From Thermoplasmatota archaeon (GTDB taxonomy: Archaea; Thermoplasmatota; Thermoplasmata; Thermoplasmatales; Thermoplasmataceae): a stretch of DNA of 9,855 nt. The position numbers and the translations under genes are program-made. Where the stretch lies: assembly GCA_023379345.1 (NCBI GenBank), contig JAMCUV010000012.1, forward strand, positions 24,478 to 34,332. Direction: 5' to 3'. The notes beneath the pieces were generated by a model. That model saw only the letters and a list, made by a program, of their open reading frames with translations. It had not been told where the DNA came from and did not search any database. The first letter of the stretch is position 1; the number at the start of each line of letters is the position of its first letter. Of the stretch, positions 6,668-9,855 are shown one piece after another.

Positions 6668-7291
6668 ATGTCAGATGAAATAAAACAGGAATACATGCAA
6701 TTCAACAGCGGCACGCTCTTCCACAGGAAGCTTGACACTGGAGCAGGGAAGAACATAATCCTGCTCCACGGGTGGTCATTCACCTCCAGGAACTGGAAAG
6801 ATGTGGGCGCCTTCCAGCATCTTGGCGATCTTGGATTCAACGTCTATGCACCGGACTATCCGGGATTTGGGAACTCAGACCCACAGGACAGGTACACCAT
6901 CAGGAGAGGCGACATATCCCGGGGCACTGAATTTGTCAGGGACTACATGGGGCACATCGGGGTGAAGAACGCATACATACTTGGTGCCTCCATGGGCGGC
7001 GGCATGGCTGTCATGGCGGCCCTGGACATTCCGGATATGGTGGACGGCATCATAGCTGTGGCTCCTGCGTGGGTGGAGGACCAGAAGGACAGGATGGCTG
7101 GAATCACCAAGCCGGTGCTCTTCATATGGGGTTCCAATGACAATGTTGTGATGCCTTCCCTGGGGCAGCAGTACTCCTCCATCATAAAGGGATCAAGGCT
7201 GGAGGTTGTACAGGATGCCCCTCATCCGGTATACATAGACCAGCCCATGCGGTTCTTCTCCATAGTCTCTGACTTCCTCAGGACCCACTGA
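6668..7291 (+). CDS. Compact alpha/beta hydrolase, ABHD14-like
   Basis: A 207-residue soluble alpha/beta hydrolase. NIILLHGWSF (29-38) holds the HG oxyanion motif. GASMGG gives the nucleophile elbow with Ser108. GSND supplies Asp158, and APHPVYID supplies His186. The length, the NWKDVGAFQHLGDLGFNVYA stretch after the HG motif, DYPGFGNSDP, and the end HPVYIDQP...SDFL closely follow animal ABHD14B, whose triad is Ser111, Asp162 and His188. There is almost no lid domain, so the active site should be open. Hydrolysis of a small ester or thioester is the safest role. ABHD14B is reported to act as a lysine deacetylase that passes acetyl to CoA, but that should not be carried over without testing. 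It follows the CoA-transferase by 74 bp behind a terminator-like hairpin, so joint function is only a possibility. Start chosen by the upstream TATA-like box and homology. Confidence 0.88.
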   Translation: MSDEIKQEYMQFNSGTLFHRKLDTGAGKNIILLHGWSFTSRNWKDVGAFQHLGDLGFNVYAPDYPGFGNSDPQDRYTIRRGDISRGTEFVRDYMGHIGVKNAYILGASMGGGMAVMAALDIPDMVDGIIAVAPAWVEDQKDRMAGITKPVLFIWGSNDNVVMPSLGQQYSSIIKGSRLEVVQDAPHPVYIDQPMRFFSIVSDFLRTH

Positions 7292-7299
7292 AGCCACCC

Positions 7300-7338
7300 T
7301 TTCCCAATATGGCATCCCCGGCAGCCAAGGGAAATTTT
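7300..7338 (+). terminator. Two-part hairpin plus T-run after hydrolase gene
   Basis: TTTCCC (7300-7305) pairs with GGGAAA (7329-7334). Inside it, TGGC (7310-7313) pairs with GCCA (7324-7327), with a small asymmetric internal loop between the two stems. TTTT follows at once (7335-7338). It begins nine bases after the stop codon. Confidence 0.45.
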
Positions 7339-7362
7339 AAGACCATATGAATAATTTTTTAA
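7332..7362 (+). promoter_or_regulatory. Two TATA-like boxes before the 320-residue protein
   Basis: AAATTTTAA (7332-7340) lies about 34 bp before the ATG at 7370, and AATTTTTTAA (7353-7362) lies about 27 bp before the in-frame ATG at 7385. Each box matches one of the two candidate starts, so start and promoter choice are linked. Neither start has a Shine-Dalgarno. Confidence 0.35.
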
Positions 7363-7369
7363 CATCCTG

Positions 7370-8332
7370 ATGCTTATTCTCCCTATGATAATTGATGAGA
7401 TCAACGGGATGCTCAACCGGCAGGTTGTGTTCTCGTTTTCAGTGGACCTTCCCATAACGGCCTTCTCAATGAAGTACAATATGCCCATGATCGTCAGGGT
7501 CAGGATTACCAAAGACGGAGGTTATGCCCTCGTGAACATGGAAAACAGCCCGGGCCTGGACGAAAGCGATCTGAAGGAGATATCAAAATATGATATGAAG
7601 AGAACCAGGGATGCCATAATGGCCAAGGTTGACCTTACAGGCACAAAATTCCTTGAAGGTTTCATAGCCATGAACGCTGTTCCGTCCCTGGTGGTGGACG
7701 GAGTTATTGTGCATGACGGCTACTGCTACATATATTTCAGGTTCCATGAGAATGATGAGCAGAATGTCACCAAGGCGCTCAGGCAGTATTTCATGGATTT
7801 CAGCAGGTATGCCATTCAGTACATAGGCCCCAGCACCGGAGCAATAGACGTATTCAAGGAACTGTCCGAAGTTACGCCCCTCAAGTATGTTGAGATAACA
7901 TCATCCGTTCCTCCATCCTTCATGAACATAACAAACGATCCTGTCATTGTGAACCTTGGAGTATCATGGACACGGGAGCTGAAATACCTTCTGGAGGATG
8001 AGATAAGGGCCGTATATTATGACAAGCACTCACTGCTGACCGACAGGAACAGCTTCGTGACTGAGATATCAAAGAAGGATCACATATATGAGACATCATT
8101 CACAAACCCCCTTATCCAGTTCTTTGTGAAGCAGGCCTCTGAGAATTTCACAATAACCCTGGGAATGCCCCAGAAACTCAACGGTAAGACATTCTCCTTT
8201 TCCACCATAGTCCCCCAGATCGTCCTGCCGGACTTTTTTGAGACCATGAAGGAGGCAATCAAGCAGTTCAAGGAATGGGACATTGACATACACTATGTCA
8301 GGGATGTTGAGGCCCTGGAATCCCCTAATTAA
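7370..8332 (+). CDS. Hypothetical protein, soluble, alpha/beta, not recognised
   Basis: I do not recognise this 320-residue protein. It has no signal peptide, membrane segment, metal-binding cysteine cluster or nucleotide-binding loop. The composition is that of a cytosolic alpha/beta fold, rich in methionine and aromatic residues. It may have two similar halves: both end in a strand-helix-strand unit, CYIYFRFHE then NVTKALRQYFMDF then AIQYIGPS (about 123-160), and TFSFSTIVPQ then FETMKEAIKQFKEW then DIHYVRDV (about 275-315). This shape recalls ferredoxin-like or ACT-like sensor modules and the regions before the helix-turn-helix of archaeal HTH_10 regulators, but no helix-turn-helix is visible here. 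That reading is speculative. Met1 (7370) and Met6 (7385) are both possible leaderless starts, each with its own TATA-like box. The gene is the last of the plus-strand block and converges with azlD. Confidence 0.75.
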   Translation: MLILPMIIDEINGMLNRQVVFSFSVDLPITAFSMKYNMPMIVRVRITKDGGYALVNMENSPGLDESDLKEISKYDMKRTRDAIMAKVDLTGTKFLEGFIAMNAVPSLVVDGVIVHDGYCYIYFRFHENDEQNVTKALRQYFMDFSRYAIQYIGPSTGAIDVFKELSEVTPLKYVEITSSVPPSFMNITNDPVIVNLGVSWTRELKYLLEDEIRAVYYDKHSLLTDRNSFVTEISKKDHIYETSFTNPLIQFFVKQASENFTITLGMPQKLNGKTFSFSTIVPQIVLPDFFETMKEAIKQFKEWDIDIHYVRDVEALESPN

Positions 8333-8337
8333 CTGTG

Positions 8338-8354
8338 TCCGGATTCCATCCGGA
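8338..8354. terminator. Short hairpin between convergent genes
   Basis: TCCGGA-TTCCA-TCCGGA forms a 6-bp stem with a 5-base loop in the 45-bp gap between the 320-residue protein gene and azlD. Because TCCGGA is its own reverse complement, it is also a direct repeat. There is no long T-run on either side, so its role as a two-way terminator is tentative. Confidence 0.3.
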
Positions 8355-8377
8355 GGCTTGCCGTGAATTTAGCGGCC

Positions 8378-8665
8378 TCATATGTAAAGAGCCACAAGGG
8401 AAACTGCTATGGCCGCAAGCACTGCGTACCCCAGATTTCTGGTGCGCAGCGCCACAATGGCTGCGACTGCCAGCGATACCAGTGAACCAGTAGTGAATTC
8501 TGTTATGTTGTATACCGCAAGTGCGGAAAAGGCCGAGACTGCAAAGAGGTTGAATATCTGCTCCATGTACCTGCCTCCCCTGAACCTGGAGATGACAAGC
8601 CATGGGACCAGTCTCTGGGAGAGGCTGAGAAGCGCCAGGGCAGCGATCAACAGTATGAGGATCAT
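8378..8665 (-). CDS. azlD: AzlD-family small subunit of branched-chain amino acid exporter
   Basis: A 95-residue membrane protein with three to four hydrophobic segments and the AzlD pattern: an N-terminal helix, then SQRLVPWLVISRFRGGRYME, in which the short charged loop is typical, then two helices with VALRTRNLGYAVLAAIAV near the end. AzlD works with AzlC to export branched-chain amino acids and related compounds, as in E. coli YgaZH and Bacillus AzlCD. Its ATG overlaps the azlC stop by four bases (ATGA), a strong sign of translational coupling. Normal length for the family. Substrate specificity is not readable. Confidence 0.87.
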   Translation of the reverse strand: MILILLIAALALLSLSQRLVPWLVISRFRGGRYMEQIFNLFAVSAFSALAVYNITEFTTGSLVSLAVAAIVALRTRNLGYAVLAAIAVSLVALYI

Positions 8666-9327
8666 GCTGGCCTCCTGCTCATCAAAATCACAATGCCCGA
8701 TGCAACTCCAACAATGATTGGAACTATTATGAAGTATGAAGGCAGGTGCAGGGCTCTTGCAGCAACGGAAACTGCAATGGATGCTGCAGCAGTCACGGTT
8801 GTGGATCGGTCAGATATCTTGGGTATGAGCAGTGCCAAGAAAAGGGCAGGCAGCGCAATGGCTATTGCTGCTTCAACCCCTGCCGGAAGGAAATTAACGA
8901 GAAGGGAGCCGACAGCCGTGGCACCTATCCAGTTCCCGTAGGCGTATAGACTCAGGAACCTGACTGAGCGTTTCGGCAGTGGTGGATCCTGCACGGAGAG
9001 GGCATATACTTCATCCGTCAGGAGAGGCGCAATGGACATCATGTCCTTCAGTGTTATGTCATTCCTTATGCTCCCCACGTGCGGGCCGTAAAATGTATGG
9101 CGGAGATTGAGCAGGAAAGCTGTCAGCAGGAGGGTGCCCGGATCTATGCCAATGCTCCAGAACCCCACGAAGGTAGACTGGACCGCCCCGGAATAAACCA
9201 GTGCCGAAAGCGATATTGTGGCCCAGACAGGAACGTGCAATGCCGTCGCTATGGCGCCAAAGGCAATGCCGGAAGGGACGTAACCTGCAGATATTGCTGT
9301 CAGGCCGCCCCTGAAATACCATTTCAA
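8662..9327 (-). CDS. azlC: AzlC-family large subunit of branched-chain amino acid exporter
   Basis: A 221-residue membrane protein with the AzlC (YgaZ) pattern. After a short N-terminus come GYVPSGIAFGA (15-25), ALVYSGAVQSTFVGF (42-56) and NLRHTFYGPHV (74-84), the best-conserved blocks of the family. Several further hydrophobic segments follow. Family length is about 220-250, so it is complete. The start is TTG at 9327: an in-frame TGA lies just upstream and no in-frame ATG or GTG precedes the conserved region. An ATG upstream lies in a different frame and yields an unrelated protein. It sits 27 bp after the small CcdC-like membrane protein gene and overlaps azlD by four bases, so the three genes form a probable operon. 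Confidence 0.9.
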   Translation of the reverse strand: MKWYFRGGLTAISAGYVPSGIAFGAIATALHVPVWATISLSALVYSGAVQSTFVGFWSIGIDPGTLLLTAFLLNLRHTFYGPHVGSIRNDITLKDMMSIAPLLTDEVYALSVQDPPLPKRSVRFLSLYAYGNWIGATAVGSLLVNFLPAGVEAAIAIALPALFLALLIPKISDRSTTVTAAASIAVSVAARALHLPSYFIIVPIIVGVASGIVILMSRRPA

Positions 9328-9354
9328 GGAAAGAACACTTCTCCCTTTTCCACA

Positions 9355-9849
9355 TCACTGGTTGATGACAAACCTGTCTTCTTCCATTTCAGGTGCCGGA
9401 TTGAAGCTCCTGCGGCCCCGGATAAGATGCACGGCCTCCCCTATTATGAGCCCGGCAGTAAGTGCCAGGACCACATCAACCGCAAATGCGATGGTACGGT
9501 TGGCGGGGTAAAGAACTTCCAGCAGAATCCTGGACACATAGGATGCGAACCAGATAATCAGTATGACTGGTGAACGCCTGTAGTACACTTCCCCGTTCTT
9601 CATGAAGAATGATATCCCGCTGCCGATTCTCAGGCCCATGACGGCACCGGCCGGGATCAGGAGAAGGGTGTAATATATCTCTGTGTCCCCGGGATTCAGG
9701 AATATGACGAAGGCCAGCGTCAGCAGCACATAGAATACCGGAAGAAACAGGACTCTCCCTGTGCTGTAACGCCTCCCGTATATCCCTCGGACGATCCTCC
9801 TTACCACTATGATTGCTATGATTGCCAGAAAAATGACCAGCGTTTCCAT
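9355..9849 (-). CDS. Small membrane protein, CcdC/DUF1453-like
   Basis: A 164-residue protein with about five hydrophobic segments (roughly 2-16, 33-51, 60-77, 94-112 and 120-143) and a charged, cytosol-facing tail (about 144-164). The RRYSTGRVLFLP segment before helix two, a conserved-looking GLRIGSGISFFMKNGEVYYR loop, and SPVILIIWFASYVSRILLEV after it resemble the CcdC/DUF1453 family. That family's role is poorly known (linked to cytochrome c biogenesis in Bacillus by its name). I recognise it with moderate certainty only. It stands 27 bp before azlC on the same strand and probably shares its message. Its ATG is six bases from the window edge, so its promoter and any upstream extension of the frame cannot be seen. 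Confidence 0.7.
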   Translation of the reverse strand: METLVIFLAIIAIIVVRRIVRGIYGRRYSTGRVLFLPVFYVLLTLAFVIFLNPGDTEIYYTLLLIPAGAVMGLRIGSGISFFMKNGEVYYRRSPVILIIWFASYVSRILLEVLYPANRTIAFAVDVVLALTAGLIIGEAVHLIRGRRSFNPAPEMEEDRFVINQ

Positions 9850-9855
9850 GGAACC

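Noticed and set aside
9059..9358. Minus-strand ATG-started frame overlapping the azlC start
   Set aside because: It begins with a proper ATG but encodes no AzlC motifs; the conserved AzlC blocks are all in the TTG-started frame.
9079..9573. Plus-strand open frame of 164 codons with many cysteines
   Set aside because: The cysteines are scattered without zinc-finger spacing, and the frame lies opposite azlC and the CcdC-like gene, both of which have strong membrane-protein patterns.
1..9855. Search for tRNA/rRNA genes, CRISPR repeats, insertion-sequence ends, toxin-antitoxin or defence genes
   Set aside because: No cloverleaf, regularly spaced repeat array, transposase motif or defence-type domain was seen; almost all the DNA is accounted for by metabolic and transport genes.

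Overview
The window looks like chromosomal DNA from a thermoacidophilic euryarchaeon, most likely Thermoplasmata (Thermoplasmatales-like). Reasons are the heavy use of AGG for arginine and ATA for isoleucine, many starts without a Shine-Dalgarno but with an AT-rich box about 25-35 bp upstream (leaderless pattern), the archaeal-style tandem moeA pair, and an archaeal-type ACT-domain regulator. Base composition is close to balanced. This placement comes from reading alone and is moderately sure. Coding density is very high, no gap exceeds about 200 bp, and I see no RNA genes, CRISPR, insertion sequences or phage genes.

Left block, minus strand, 4111 to 1: an EamA/DMT-type permease (TTG start), a DHA2-like MFS efflux pump, then two MoeA-type molybdopterin molybdenumtransferases. 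The second moeA starts inside the stop codon of the first and runs off the window edge. The first three genes are 43-45 bp apart, and each has its own TATA-like box and, for the two transporters, a palindrome placed like an archaeal operator.

Middle block, plus strand, 4306 to 8332: a small protein with an N-terminal helical domain and a C-terminal ACT domain, a fused alpha-beta family I CoA-transferase, a compact alpha/beta hydrolase resembling ABHD14, and an unrecognised 320-residue protein. Each of the three junctions in this block has a hairpin followed by a T-run that also sits where the TATA box of the next gene should be. The genes are therefore probably separate short transcription units rather than one operon.

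Right block, minus strand, 9849 to 8378: a small CcdC/DUF1453-like membrane protein, AzlC (TTG start) and AzlD, tightly packed with a 4-base overlap between azlC and azlD. It converges on the middle block at a short hairpin.

Taken together this is an ordinary metabolic and transport region: molybdenum/tungsten cofactor insertion, three exporter systems (EamA, MFS, AzlCD), a probable amino-acid-sensing ACT protein, and acyl-CoA chemistry. I do not see a clear novel defence or mobile system. The points most worth following up are the repeated terminator/promoter architecture, the operator-like palindromes at the transporter promoters, the ABHD14-like hydrolase, and the orphan 320-residue protein.
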